From: an uncultured Actinomycetes bacterium
GTDB lineage: Bacteria > Actinomycetota > Actinomycetes > Mycobacteriales > Mycobacteriaceae
Length of the DNA stretch: 13,402 nt
Direction: 5' to 3'
Assembly: GCA_903911165.1 (NCBI GenBank)
Contig: CAIWCQ010000077.1
Span: 1-13,402 of the forward strand
A model generated the notes under the pieces. That model had not been told where the DNA came from, did not search any database, and worked only from the letters and a program-made list of their open reading frames with translations. Position 1 is the stretch's first letter; each line of letters opens with the position of its first letter. The translations under genes and the position numbers were made by a program. Positions 7,501 through 13,402 of this stretch are shown here, one piece after another.

Positions 7501-8394
7501 CTAGAGGCTAGTGGGCAGCAGATGGCGCGCGTCGATGTAGCGCAGGTGATGGTGCAACCCGAAGCCGAGCGCGGCGTACAGCGCGATCGCGGCATCGTTG
7601 TCCTCAAGCACCTGCACGTAGGCGCGCCGCGCCCCGCGATCGGCACCCCAATTCTGCAGGGCCTCGCAGACCGCGCGGCCATGACCGGCGCGGTGGTGCC
7701 CTTCGGCGACGTGGACCGCCGAGATACCCAGCCAAGCCGTACCGTCCGGCGCGACGGTGAGGGCACCGCGGGCACCGGCCACACCCGCGACTGTGGCGAA
7801 CACCACCTCGCCGTCGACGACCGCGGTCAACACCTCATCCGGCACGTCCGGCCGGTAGCCGGCCCGCCACGCCGCATCCGGCCGATCCCGCAGGGCGGCC
7901 GTCACCCTCTCAGGTGTTCGGTCGAGATCTCGGACCACAACCCGGGTGTGTTTCACACCGGTGGCGCGCACCGCGAGCAGTCGATCCGGCAGTGCCAGCC
8001 ACGGGTCTAACCCGCGTTCGCCGTACCACTCGACGACGGGTTCAAGATCGGCAATTGCGGACGAGAAATCCAGTGGGACAGCGGAATTCGCTCTACTCGT
8101 GTGGCCACCGCCGGCCCGTAACAGCCAGCCCCGATGCCAATGCTGTTCCGTGCCCGGCCAGGCCAATGCAGCGGCGTGCTCAAGGTTCCGGATCTCAGAG
8201 GCCCGTACCGCGGCGTGGCTCAGTTCCCGTATCGCCACCACGTCATCCGATGGGATGGTCACCGTCCCAGCAGATTTCGTCCGTATCTCGATTCTCGGTC
8301 CGGCAGCGAGGAGATGACCGATGACGTCGGTATGGGCGCCGTCGGCCAGGTAGCGAACGCTGACCCGACTGCCCGGTGCGGGAAACCGTGGCAT
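7501..8394 (-). CDS. GNAT-family N-acetyltransferase, Rv0428c-like
   Basis: Acetyl-CoA-dependent acetyltransferase of 297 aa with two parts. The N-terminal ~60 residues form a beta-rich, SH3-like region (GSRVSVRYLADG ... TVTIPSDDVVAIREL), as in the M. tuberculosis protein Rv0428c, which has been described as a histone-like acetyltransferase. The C-terminal ~100 residues are a GNAT domain: the acetyl-CoA pyrophosphate loop HHRAGHGRA lies at about 233-241, and the motif-B stretch VLEDNDAAIALYAALGF at about 262-278. The substrate is not evident. ATG 8394 lies 4 nt after the def stop; a longer reading to 8496 would run back inside def and has a low-complexity Pro/Gly leader, so it is rejected. 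Coupled to def and xthA. Confidence 0.88.
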   Translation of the reverse strand: MPRFPAPGSRVSVRYLADGAHTDVIGHLLAAGPRIEIRTKSAGTVTIPSDDVVAIRELSHAAVRASEIRNLEHAAALAWPGTEQHWHRGWLLRAGGGHTSRANSAVPLDFSSAIADLEPVVEWYGERGLDPWLALPDRLLAVRATGVKHTRVVVRDLDRTPERVTAALRDRPDAAWRAGYRPDVPDEVLTAVVDGEVVFATVAGVAGARGALTVAPDGTAWLGISAVHVAEGHHRAGHGRAVCEALQNWGADRGARRAYVQVLEDNDAAIALYAALGFGLHHHLRYIDARHLLPTSL

Positions 8395-8398
8395 GAGT

Positions 8399-8992
8399 TC
8401 AGTGTCCGAACGGGTCGGGTTCGGTACCGGGCAGCCAGGACAGCCCGGGAACACCCCAGCCGTTGGACTTGACCGCCCGCTTGGCACTGCGGGCATGCCG
8501 GCCGATCAGCGTGTCTACGTAAAGGATTCCGTCGAGGTGGCCGGTCTCGTGCTGGAGCATCCGGGCGAACAGTCCGGTTCCCTCGATACTGACCGGTTCG
8601 CCATCGCCGTTCAGTCCGCTGACACGGGCCCACTGGGCACGTCCACAGGGAAACGACTCGCCGGGCACGGACAGGCATCCTTCGTCGTCGGTCTCCGGGT
8701 CGGGCATCGTCTCGGGAATCTCGGATGTCTCCAGGACCGGATTGACGACCACGCCCCGGTGGTAGGTGGACCTGCCACGGTCCTCGGGGCAGTCGTAGAC
8801 GAAAACCCGCAAACCCACGCCGATCTGGTTGGCCGCCAACCCGACTCCGTTGGCGGCGTCCATGGTGTCGTACATGTCGGTGATCAGCAGTACCACCTCC
8901 GGTGGCAGTGAACCGTCATCGCAGACCGGTACCGGACTGGTCGCGGTGTGCAGGGCAGGATCCCCGAGGATCACGATGGGTTGGACCGCCAT
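8399..8992 (-). CDS. def: peptide deformylase
   Basis: Metallohydrolase that removes the N-formyl group from nascent proteins; cytoplasmic, ribosome-associated, and the target of actinonin-type inhibitors. The 197 aa equal the M. tuberculosis length as I recall it. All three family motifs are present: GVGLAANQ (49-56), EGCLS (104-108) with metal ligand Cys106, and QHETGH (147-152) with ligands His148 and His152 and catalytic Glu149. The C-terminal extension after residue 165 (basic, then [11 protein letters not shown]) is typical of mycobacterial deformylases. It heads the def-GNAT-xthA run and is divergent from the DUF3263 gene. No Shine-Dalgarno is seen before ATG 8992, but a -10 box lies 8 nt upstream, suggesting a leaderless mRNA. 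Confidence 0.97.
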   Translation of the reverse strand: MAVQPIVILGDPALHTATSPVPVCDDGSLPPEVVLLITDMYDTMDAANGVGLAANQIGVGLRVFVYDCPEDRGRSTYHRGVVVNPVLETSEIPETMPDPETDDEGCLSVPGESFPCGRAQWARVSGLNGDGEPVSIEGTGLFARMLQHETGHLDGILYVDTLIGRHARSAKRAVKSNGWGVPGLSWLPGTEPDPFGH

Positions 8993-9000
8993 GGTCGGCT

Positions 9001-9006
9001 AGCTTA
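9001..9006 (-). promoter_or_regulatory. -10 box for a probably leaderless def mRNA
   Basis: TAAGCT on the - strand matches TANNNT and ends 8 nt before ATG 8992. This is the same geometry as upstream of the MDR gene at 5686. Confidence 0.4.
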
Positions 9007-9060
9007 AAGTGAGGCGACGCGCGGGGTTGGGTGCCGTGCTGAAGAACGTGCCCGTGGTTC

Positions 9061-9080
9061 AATGTCCAGCGAACGACATT
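9061..9080. repeat. inverted repeat in the def/DUF3263 divergent intergenic region
   Basis: AATGTC (9061-9066) and GACATT (9075-9080) form a perfect 6-bp dyad around an 8-nt spacer. It lies about 68 nt from each start codon, a place suited to an operator acting on one or both divergent genes. The arms are short, so chance is possible. Confidence 0.3.
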
Positions 9081-9147
9081 CGTGTCACTGGTGAGAACAT
9101 CATCCGATTGAATCACCCGGGAATTCGGAAAGGGCCGACGAAGCTAT

Positions 9148-9453
9148 ATGGACGGCGCCGCGGCACGTGCCGAACAAGGTGACGAAGCCGAACTGCCAGA
9201 GGGCCTGACCCGCCGCGAGTGCGACATCCTCGCCTTTGAGCGCCAGTGGTGGAAGTACGCCGGAGCCAAGGAGGAGGCCATCAAGGATCTCTTCGCGATG
9301 TCGGCGACCCGCTACTACCAGGTGCTCAACGCGTTGGTCGATCGGCCCGAAGCGTTGGCGGCCGACCCGATGCTGGTTAAGCGTTTACGCCGGTTGCGGG
9401 CCAGTCGACAGAAGGCCAGGGCCGCCCGACGCCTGGGCTTCGAGTTCCCCTGA
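9148..9453 (+). CDS. DUF3263 protein (Rv0430-like)
   Basis: Small cytoplasmic protein of 101 aa of unknown function in the actinobacterial DUF3263 family. The first ~18 residues are acidic and variable. Then comes a conserved core, LTRRECDILAFERQWWK (about 20-36), KEEAIKDLF, and SATRYYQVLNALVDRPEAL (about 51-69), followed by a very basic tail (KRLRRLRASRQKARAARRLG). The core looks helix-turn-helix-like, with SATRYYQVLN as a possible recognition helix, so DNA binding is plausible but unproven. The ATG is supported by the family N-terminus; the only Shine-Dalgarno candidates are a weak GAAG 4 nt upstream and a distant GGAAAGGG. It is the first gene of the + strand run, 49 nt before the VirR-like gene. 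Confidence 0.88.
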   Translation: MDGAAARAEQGDEAELPEGLTRRECDILAFERQWWKYAGAKEEAIKDLFAMSATRYYQVLNALVDRPEALAADPMLVKRLRRLRASRQKARAARRLGFEFP

Positions 9454-9465
9454 CGGTGGCGACGT

Positions 9466-9485
9466 GGCCGGCCCCAACTCCGGCC
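9466..9485 (+). repeat. GC hairpin between the DUF3263 and virR genes
   Basis: GGCCGG (9466-9471) and CCGGCC (9480-9485) can form a 6-bp stem with an 8-nt loop, starting 12 nt after the DUF3263 stop. There is no T-tract, so it is not a standard intrinsic terminator; it may attenuate read-through or simply reflect base composition. Confidence 0.25.
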
Positions 9486-9489
9486 CGGT

Positions 9490-9495
9490 TACAGT
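9490..9495 (+). promoter_or_regulatory. -10 box for a probably leaderless virR mRNA
   Basis: TACAGT matches TANNNT and ends 7 nt before ATG 9503. No Shine-Dalgarno sequence is present before that ATG. Confidence 0.4.
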
Positions 9496-9502
9496 TACGC
9501 CG

Positions 9503-9946
9503 ATGAACGAGCGCGTGCCCGACTCCTCCGGGCTTCCCCTCCGCGCCATGGTGATGGTGCTGTTGTTTCTCGGCCTGATCTTCCTGCTGGTCGGATTCCA
9601 GGCGATGAGTTCCGGAGGCCGGTCCGCCGACCCACCGGCCCGGACCCTGGCCACCACCACGACGGCCGCGGTGGCGAAGGCTGACGTGCGTGTTTTCAGC
9701 GTCACCGGTGACGAGGCGGCCGCCGTCCGGGTCTCGGATCGCTTGAAGGAAGCCGGCTGGAACGTCACCGAGGCGGCCACCACCGCGGTGGCTGAGCCGC
9801 CCGTCACGACCGTGTACTTCGGCGCCGGCGACGGTGAGCAGGCGGCGGCCGAGTCCATCGGCGCGGTACTCGAGGCTCCGGTGGAACCGCGGCTACCCGA
9901 AATTGCCGAGGATGCACCCGGTGTGATCGTGCTGGTGACAGGTTAG
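9503..9946 (+). CDS. virR: VirR-like LytR_C domain membrane protein (Rv0431-like)
   Basis: Single-pass envelope protein of 147 aa. A short cytoplasmic N-terminus is followed by one membrane helix (about residues 13-35, [17 protein letters not shown]), an Ala/Thr/Pro linker, and an extracytoplasmic LytR_C-type domain (about 61-147) with VRVFSV near the start, RLKEAGWNV (80-88) and [14 protein letters not shown] (102-115). In M. tuberculosis the homologue Rv0431 is VirR, which restrains membrane vesicle release and is thought to act with cell-wall ligases of the LCP family; that role is inferred here from position and domain. ATG 9503 is chosen over an open frame extending to 9236 because the extra part overlaps DUF3263 and is Arg/Ser-rich shadow sequence. 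Its TAG stop lies within the sodC -10 box. Confidence 0.88.
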   Translation: MNERVPDSSGLPLRAMVMVLLFLGLIFLLVGFQAMSSGGRSADPPARTLATTTTAAVAKADVRVFSVTGDEAAAVRVSDRLKEAGWNVTEAATTAVAEPPVTTVYFGAGDGEQAAAESIGAVLEAPVEPRLPEIAEDAPGVIVLVTG

Positions 9947-9949
9947 GCT
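9944..9949 (+). promoter_or_regulatory. -10 box for a probably leaderless sodC mRNA
   Basis: TAGGCT matches TANNNT, ends 7 nt before ATG 9957 and incorporates the TAG stop codon of virR. sodC could therefore be transcribed separately from virR. Confidence 0.4.
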
Positions 9950-9956
9950 CTCGGAC

Positions 9957-10769
9957 ATGGTCAAGTCCCTCGGGTCGGGCACGCCCGCCGCCATTCTGAT
10001 CGCCGTTGCCGCAGCCGCGCTGAGCGCCTGTTCGCCCAACGAACCCATCGCCACCCAACCCGGCACGGTCCCGCCGGTCTGGACCGGATCACCCGCCCCG
10101 GCCGGCATGGCCGGAGAGCACGGGGGGATGGAGCACGGGTCGATGGACCACGGGGAAATGAAGCCCGGGGAAATGGAACCCGGGGAAATGAAACCGGGTG
10201 CCATGGGCGCGGGGGCGATGGGTGCGGCCGCTGCGACCGCCGACACCCTCACCGCGGAGATCAACTCCGCCAGTGGCAGCCAGGTCGCGGCGGCCACCAT
10301 CGAGTTCAAAGACAATGACGGCTTCGCGACCATCACCGTGCAGACCGTCGCACCGGGCCTGTTGAGTCCCGGCATGCACGGCATCCACATCCATGCCGTC
10401 GGCAAGTGCGAGGTGAACTCGGTTGGTCCCAGTGGCGGTGCGCCCGGTGACTTCCTCTCTGCCGGTGGGCATCTGCAGGCCGGCGGTTCTGCCGCGCACC
10501 CCGGCCACGGCGGTGATTTGAGTTCGCTGCAGGTGCGCGGCGACGGTACCGCGATGCTGGTCACCACCTCGAATGCGTTCGACAAGGCTGATCTGCTCGA
10601 TGGCGAGGGAACGGCGTTCATCATCCACGAGAGTGCGGACAACTTCGCGAACATCCCGGCGGATCGATATCAGCAGATCGACGGCGGCGCGACCGGACCG
10701 GATGCCGTCACGCTGGCCACCGGTGACTCCGGCAAGCGGGTCGCCTGCGGTGTCATCAGCGCCGGTTAG
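9957..10769 (+). CDS. sodC: lipoprotein Cu(/Zn) superoxide dismutase with Met/His repeat linker
   Basis: Extracytoplasmic superoxide dismutase anchored as a lipoprotein: signal peptide 1-24, lipobox LSAC with Cys25. After a Pro/Thr-rich spacer, residues 51-90 hold MAGEH and then seven G-x-M-x-x repeats. The SOD domain runs from about 94 to 270. Copper ligands fit His144 and His146 (HIH), His172 (GGH) and His224 (IIHE); Cys151 and Cys264 would form the conserved disulfide. His181/His184 and Asp187 sit where zinc ligands are found in other SODs, but the loop is short. The M. tuberculosis SodC has been described as copper-only, so the metal content is open. At 270 aa it is longer than the M. tuberculosis protein (about 240 aa), mainly through the repeat. 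It lies 10 nt after virR; its 3' end overlaps the next gene by 20 nt. Confidence 0.95.
   Translation: MVKSLGSGTPAAILIAVAAAALSACSPNEPIATQPGTVPPVWTGSPAPAGMAGEHGGMEHGSMDHGEMKPGEMEPGEMKPGAMGAGAMGAAAATADTLTAEINSASGSQVAAATIEFKDNDGFATITVQTVAPGLLSPGMHGIHIHAVGKCEVNSVGPSGGAPGDFLSAGGHLQAGGSAAHPGHGGDLSSLQVRGDGTAMLVTTSNAFDKADLLDGEGTAFIIHESADNFANIPADRYQQIDGGATGPDAVTLATGDSGKRVACGVISAG
10122..10226 (+). repeat. seven tandem 15-bp units encoding Met pentapeptides in SodC
   Basis: Seven in-frame 15-nt units each encode G-x-M-x-x: [35 protein letters not shown]. Methionine recurs at exactly every fifth residue (58 to 88). The three GGGGAAATG units (10152-10196) are nearly identical at DNA level, indicating recent slippage-type duplication; outer units are more diverged. 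Confidence 0.9.
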
Positions 10770-11880
10770 GATCGACTTCGCGGGTTCTGAGCGTCCGACA
10801 CTCGGCGTCGAGTGGGAGTTCGCTCTCGTCGACGTGGCGTCTTCGGACCTCAGCAACGAGGCCGCCGCGGTGATCACCGAAATCGGTGCGACCCCTCACG
10901 TACACAAAGAACTGCTGCGAAACACCATTGAGGTCGTCACTGGCGTGTGTGACACCGTCGCGGAGGCCGTGGACGATCTGCGGTCGACGCTGATCCCGGT
11001 ACGCACGGTTGTCGAAGACCGGGGTATGGAACTCTTCTGCGCGGGCACCCATCCGTTCGCGCAATGGTCAGCCCAGGAACTCACCGACGGCCCGCGCTAC
11101 GCGGAGTTGATCAATCGCACGCAATGGTGGGGCCGACAAATGCTCATCTGGGGCGTGCACGTACATGTCGGAGTCTCCTCCGCGCACAAGGTCATGCCAA
11201 TCATCTCGTCGTTGCTCAATCACTATCCGCACCTGCTGGCGCTGTCGGCGTCCTCACCCTTCTGGGCGGGTGAGGACACCGGCTATGCGAGCAACCGCGC
11301 GATGATGTTCCAGCAGCTCCCGACGGCCGGCTTACCGTTTCAATTCCGGTCCTGGCGGGAATTCGAGAGATTTGTTCATGATCAGAAAAAGACCGGGATC
11401 ATCGATCACCTCAACGAGATCCGTTGGGATATCAGACCATCGCCACGTCTCGGAACCGTTGAGGTGCGGATTTTCGACGGGGTGTCTAATCTGCGCGAGC
11501 TTGCCGCGCTGGTAGCGCTGACCCATTGTCTGATCGTGGACCTCGACCGTCGCCTCGACGCCGGCGAACAGCTGCCGGTGATGCCGCCCTGGCACGTGCA
11601 GGAGAATAAGTGGCGTGCCGCCCGCTATGGACTCGAGGCGATCATCATTCTCGATGCGGACAGCAACGAGCGCCTGGTGACTGATGACCTCGACGACCTG
11701 CTGACCCGGCTGGCGCCGGTGGCCGAGTCTCTGCACTGCAGTAGCGAACTGGCCGCGGTCGCCGACATCCCACGCCGGGGCGCGTCTTATCAACGGCAGC
11801 GTCGGGTTGCCGAAGCCAACGGCGGAGATCTGGGTGCGGTGGTCGACGCGCTCGTGGCCGAACTGGATATCGAGGAGTAG
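10750..11880 (+). CDS. YbdK-type carboxylate-amine ligase (glutamate-cysteine ligase family 2)
   Basis: Cytoplasmic ATP-dependent carboxylate-amine ligase of the GCS2/YbdK family, 376 aa, the same length as M. tuberculosis Rv0433 as I recall it. Family members show weak glutamate-cysteine ligase activity; since mycobacteria use mycothiol rather than glutathione, the true substrate is uncertain. Motifs: [10 protein letters not shown] (19-28), GTHPFAQWS (about 100), [19 protein letters not shown] (about 120-138), a Gly/Ser-rich GYASNRAMM segment, and [16 protein letters not shown] (about 230-245). The GTG at 10750 ([12 protein letters not shown]) is chosen because the frame further upstream is shadow sequence inside sodC and the resulting N-terminus fits the family; it overlaps sodC by 20 nt. 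No clear Shine-Dalgarno, so it may depend on translation of sodC. Confidence 0.88.
   Translation: MSSAPVRIDFAGSERPTLGVEWEFALVDVASSDLSNEAAAVITEIGATPHVHKELLRNTIEVVTGVCDTVAEAVDDLRSTLIPVRTVVEDRGMELFCAGTHPFAQWSAQELTDGPRYAELINRTQWWGRQMLIWGVHVHVGVSSAHKVMPIISSLLNHYPHLLALSASSPFWAGEDTGYASNRAMMFQQLPTAGLPFQFRSWREFERFVHDQKKTGIIDHLNEIRWDIRPSPRLGTVEVRIFDGVSNLRELAALVALTHCLIVDLDRRLDAGEQLPVMPPWHVQENKWRAARYGLEAIIILDADSNERLVTDDLDDLLTRLAPVAESLHCSSELAAVADIPRRGASYQRQRRVAEANGGDLGAVVDALVAELDIEE
11872..11877 (+). promoter_or_regulatory. ribosome binding site of the small lipoprotein gene
   Basis: GAGGAG lies 6 nt before ATG 11884, inside the last codons of the ligase gene. It is the strongest Shine-Dalgarno on the right side of the window and fixes the lipoprotein start. 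Confidence 0.6.
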
Positions 11881-11883
11881 CGC

Positions 11884-12219
11884 ATGACGCGATACCGACG
11901 GATGGCTGTCGCCGGTCTTGCCGCGGTGGCGGTGTTGACCGCCGGCGGCTGCAGCACGGCGATCACCGGCACCCCGGTGGCCACACCCGGGGAAGCCGGC
12001 AAGGCGGCGAACGGCGCGGCACTGGCGTCCACCACCTGCCGTGAGTTCACCGAGATGAACTCCGCCGCCCGCCGTGAGGTCATCGCCGCGATCGGCGCGG
12101 AGGGTAATGACCTGGTCGCGGCCAACCCCGATCTTTGGGCGGGGGTGGCAACGGCGTTGTGCACCTTCGCATCCCCGAGTGCGCCGGTGCGCGATGTCGT
12201 CACCGGCGGTATGAGGTAG
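11884..12219 (+). CDS. small putative lipoprotein, unknown function
   Basis: Protein of 111 aa that I do not recognise. It has a basic N-terminus (MTRYRR), a hydrophobic stretch (8-20) and a lipobox-like TAGGC ending at Cys23, then an Ala/Gly/Thr/Pro-rich spacer typical of mycobacterial lipoproteins, so it is probably anchored on the outer face of the membrane. The folded part is short, from about residue 50 to 100, with Cys52 and Cys93 as a likely disulfide pair and the helical sequence CREFTEMNSAARREVIAAI. The T-C-x-E-F start plus a second Cys about 40 residues later is reminiscent of HdeA-type periplasmic chaperones, but this rests on a short pattern only. The gene sits 3 nt after the ligase stop and 7 nt before the Lon-like gene, so it is cotranscribed. 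I recall no gene here in M. tuberculosis. Confidence 0.75.
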   Translation: MTRYRRMAVAGLAAVAVLTAGGCSTAITGTPVATPGEAGKAANGAALASTTCREFTEMNSAARREVIAAIGAEGNDLVAANPDLWAGVATALCTFASPSAPVRDVVTGGMR

Positions 12220-12226
12220 TTCTGCG

Positions 12227-12856
12227 ATGACCGCGATGTTTCCGCTGCAGTCAGCGCTACTGCCCGGAGAGACGTTGCCGCTGAACATCTTTGAGCCCCG
12301 GTACGCCCAGCTGGTGCGGGACTGCGTGGCTTCGCCGGATCCGGCATTCGGCGTGGTGCTGATCAGCCGCGGCCAGGAGGTCGGTGGCGGCGATATTCGT
12401 AGCGATGTCGGCGCGCTGGCGCGCATCACCGAATACGCCGATCTCGGCGAAGGCCAGTATCAACTGCTCGCGTTGGTGGGCGAGCGGATCCGGATCTCGG
12501 GGTGGCTGCCCGACGATCCCTACCCGCGTGCGGTGGTGACGGCCTGGCCCGACGAACCCGGTCCGGATGTTGGTCCGGAGCGGATTTCGGTGGTGGTCGA
12601 CGCCATCCTCGGACTCTTCGAGCGCGTGATCGAGGCCAGGGGTGGCCGACTGCGGTCCGACGCACTGGCCGTCGACGAGGAGATCGCCGACGATCCGTCG
12701 CGGCATATCTACGCTCTCGCCTCGCGGGTCCCGATGGGCCAGGCGGATCGCTACGCGGTCCTCGCGGCACCGACGCTCGCCGAACGCGTCACGGTGCTTT
12801 CCGATGCCATCGAGACGGTCACCGCGATGGTTGAGTTCCAACTATCCGAGGAGTAG
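12227..12856 (+). CDS. Lon N-terminal (substrate-binding) domain protein, Rv0434-like
   Basis: Cytoplasmic protein of 209 aa consisting of a stand-alone LON substrate-binding domain; no AAA or protease part is present, so it is not a Lon protease. The N-terminus is characteristic: MFPLQSALLPGETLPLNIFEPRY (4-26), then FGVVLI, VGALARITEY, LLALVGERIRI. A helical C-terminal part follows with LASRVPMGQADRYAVLAAP near 165-185. Homologues are widespread in actinobacteria; they may recruit substrates or act as adaptors, unproven. ATG 12227 is 7 nt after the lipoprotein stop, with GAGG 10 nt upstream. An alternative ATG three codons later is possible. It ends 27 nt from the convergent AAA ATPase gene, a pairing also known from Rv0434/Rv0435c. 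Confidence 0.9.
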   Translation: MTAMFPLQSALLPGETLPLNIFEPRYAQLVRDCVASPDPAFGVVLISRGQEVGGGDIRSDVGALARITEYADLGEGQYQLLALVGERIRISGWLPDDPYPRAVVTAWPDEPGPDVGPERISVVVDAILGLFERVIEARGGRLRSDALAVDEEIADDPSRHIYALASRVPMGQADRYAVLAAPTLAERVTVLSDAIETVTAMVEFQLSEE

Positions 12857-12878
12857 CCCCGTCCGAGGAGTAGCCCCG
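12845..12878 (+). repeat. perfect 17-bp tandem duplication at the Lon-like gene stop
   Basis: The 17-nt unit TCCGAGGAGTAGCCCCG occurs at 12845-12861 and again at 12862-12878 without mismatch. The first copy holds the last codons and TAG stop of the Lon-like gene; the second lies in the 27-nt space before the convergent ATPase stop. Confidence 0.9.
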
Positions 12879-12883
12879 CCCGC

Positions 12884-13402
12884 TCAGCGCTCGCCGGCGA
12901 ACGCCCGCAGTGATTCGATCTGGGCGGGATCCAGCGACGGCCGGACGTTCTCGCGGGCCGTGGCGAGGTCCGCCGCGGTGACATCGGCGGCGTCGATCGA
13001 GCGGCGCATCGCGGTCAGCGCGGCCTCCCGAAGCAGCGCCACGCAGTCCGCTGCGCTGTAGCCATCCAGATCGGCGGCCAGCGCATCGAGGTCGACCTCG
13101 GCGCTCAACGGCACCGACTTTCCGGCCGTCCGCAGGATCTCGCGACGGGCGGCGGCGTCGGGCGGTTCGACGAACACGAGTCGTTCGAGTCGTCCCGGCC
13201 GCAGCAGTGCCGGATCGATCAGCTCGGGACGGTTGGTCGCGCCCAGCACCACCACGTCACGCAGCGGCTCGATCCCATCCATCTCGGTCAGTAGTGCGGC
13301 GACAACGCGATCGGTCACGCCCGAGTCGAAACTCTGCCCGCGCCGGGGTGCCAGCGCGTCGATCTCGTCGAGGAATATCAGGGACGGTGCCGAATCCCTT
13401 GC
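12884..13402 (-). CDS. CDC48/VCP-type AAA ATPase, C-terminal part (Rv0435c-like)
   Basis: C-terminal 172 residues of an AAA+ ATPase; the gene continues beyond the right edge, and the GTG at 13318 is internal. The fragment begins in the last AAA module just before Walker B, LIFLDEIDAL (fragment residues 8-17). The second region of homology follows: DRVVAALLTEMDG, sensor 1 in VLGATNRP, and the arginine-finger segment LLRPGRLERLVFV. After it comes the helical lid with DLDGYSAADCVALLREAALTAMRR, matching the G-[YF]-[ST]-[GA]-A-D sensor 2 region of classical AAA proteins, and a C-terminus ending FAGER. This pattern fits the D2 domain of CDC48/p97-like actinobacterial ATPases such as Rv0435c (over 700 aa). 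Likely role: energy-dependent protein unfolding or remodelling; the Walker A lies outside the window. Confidence 0.93.
   Translation of the reverse strand, partial: ARDSAPSLIFLDEIDALAPRRGQSFDSGVTDRVVAALLTEMDGIEPLRDVVVLGATNRPELIDPALLRPGRLERLVFVEPPDAAARREILRTAGKSVPLSAEVDLDALAADLDGYSAADCVALLREAALTAMRRSIDAADVTAADLATARENVRPSLDPAQIESLRAFAGER

Noticed and set aside
8395..8496. N-terminal extension of the GNAT protein to 8496
   Set aside because: It lies inside def out of frame; ATG 8394 gives the family N-terminus with a 4-nt gap to the def stop.
9070..9082. Possible LexA/SOS box (CGAA...TTCG)
   Set aside because: The spacer between half-sites is 5 nt instead of the 6 of the mycobacterial consensus TCGAAC-N4-GTTCGA, and the flanking bases do not match.
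9236..9502. N-terminal extension of the VirR-like protein
   Set aside because: The extra 89 codons overlap the DUF3263 gene, are Arg/Ser/Pro-rich and precede a natural start with its own -10 box.
10573..10749. N-terminal extension of the YbdK ligase inside sodC
   Set aside because: The extra sequence is Arg/Ser-rich shadow of the SOD domain; GTG 10750 gives the expected length of 376 aa.
1..13402. tRNA, rRNA, CRISPR array, insertion sequence or prophage
   Set aside because: The window is almost fully covered by family-assignable genes; no transposase, integrase, spaced direct repeats or RNA gene signatures were seen.

Overview
The window is high-GC actinobacterial DNA, and the gene set points to a mycobacterium (Mycobacterium/Mycolicibacterium type). 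From nt ~4145 rightwards the gene order recalls the M. tuberculosis block Rv0421c-Rv0435c: hydrolase (Rv0421c-like), thiD (Rv0422c), xthA (Rv0427c), GNAT acetyltransferase (Rv0428c), def (Rv0429c), DUF3263 (Rv0430), virR/LytR_C (Rv0431), sodC (Rv0432), YbdK-type ligase (Rv0433), Lon-like protein (Rv0434) and CDC48-type AAA ATPase (Rv0435c). This comparison is from memory of the gene order; no search was run.

Left part (1-5637). The 3' portion of a SulP/STAS anion transporter runs on + and ends inside the 3' end of an APC-type permease on -. The - strand genes form a tight run read right to left: thiD, alpha/beta hydrolase, Baeyer-Villiger-type flavin monooxygenase, small DoxX-like membrane protein, APC permease. 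Its junctions are GTGA and ATGA stop/start overlaps, a 19-nt gap with a good ribosome binding site, and a final overlap. The monooxygenase, DoxX and permease genes are not neighbours of thiD in M. tuberculosis as I recall it.

Middle (5638-9000). A CurA/PTGR-type NADP-dependent MDR reductase (+) starts divergently from thiD, in the place where M. tuberculosis has thiC through Rv0426c. It converges with xthA. The - strand genes def, GNAT and xthA have 4-nt and 2-nt gaps and look like one operon for peptide deformylation, N-acetyl transfer and base-excision repair.

Right part (9001-13402). Divergent from def is a + strand run: DUF3263 protein, VirR-like LytR_C membrane protein, SodC lipoprotein, YbdK ligase, a small lipoprotein not expected from the M. 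tuberculosis order, and a Lon N-terminal-domain protein. It converges on the 3' end of the AAA ATPase, which leaves the window. Several products here are envelope-associated (VirR, SodC, small lipoprotein).

Most notable: the SodC lipoprotein carries seven perfect pentapeptide repeats with a Met every five residues and His in the first copies, placed between the lipid anchor and the catalytic domain; this is a candidate copper-collecting tether. Several genes have a TANNNT -10 box 7-8 nt before the ATG, as expected for mycobacterial leaderless transcripts. No RNA genes, CRISPR arrays, insertion sequences or phage features were seen, and no wholly new multi-gene system was found.
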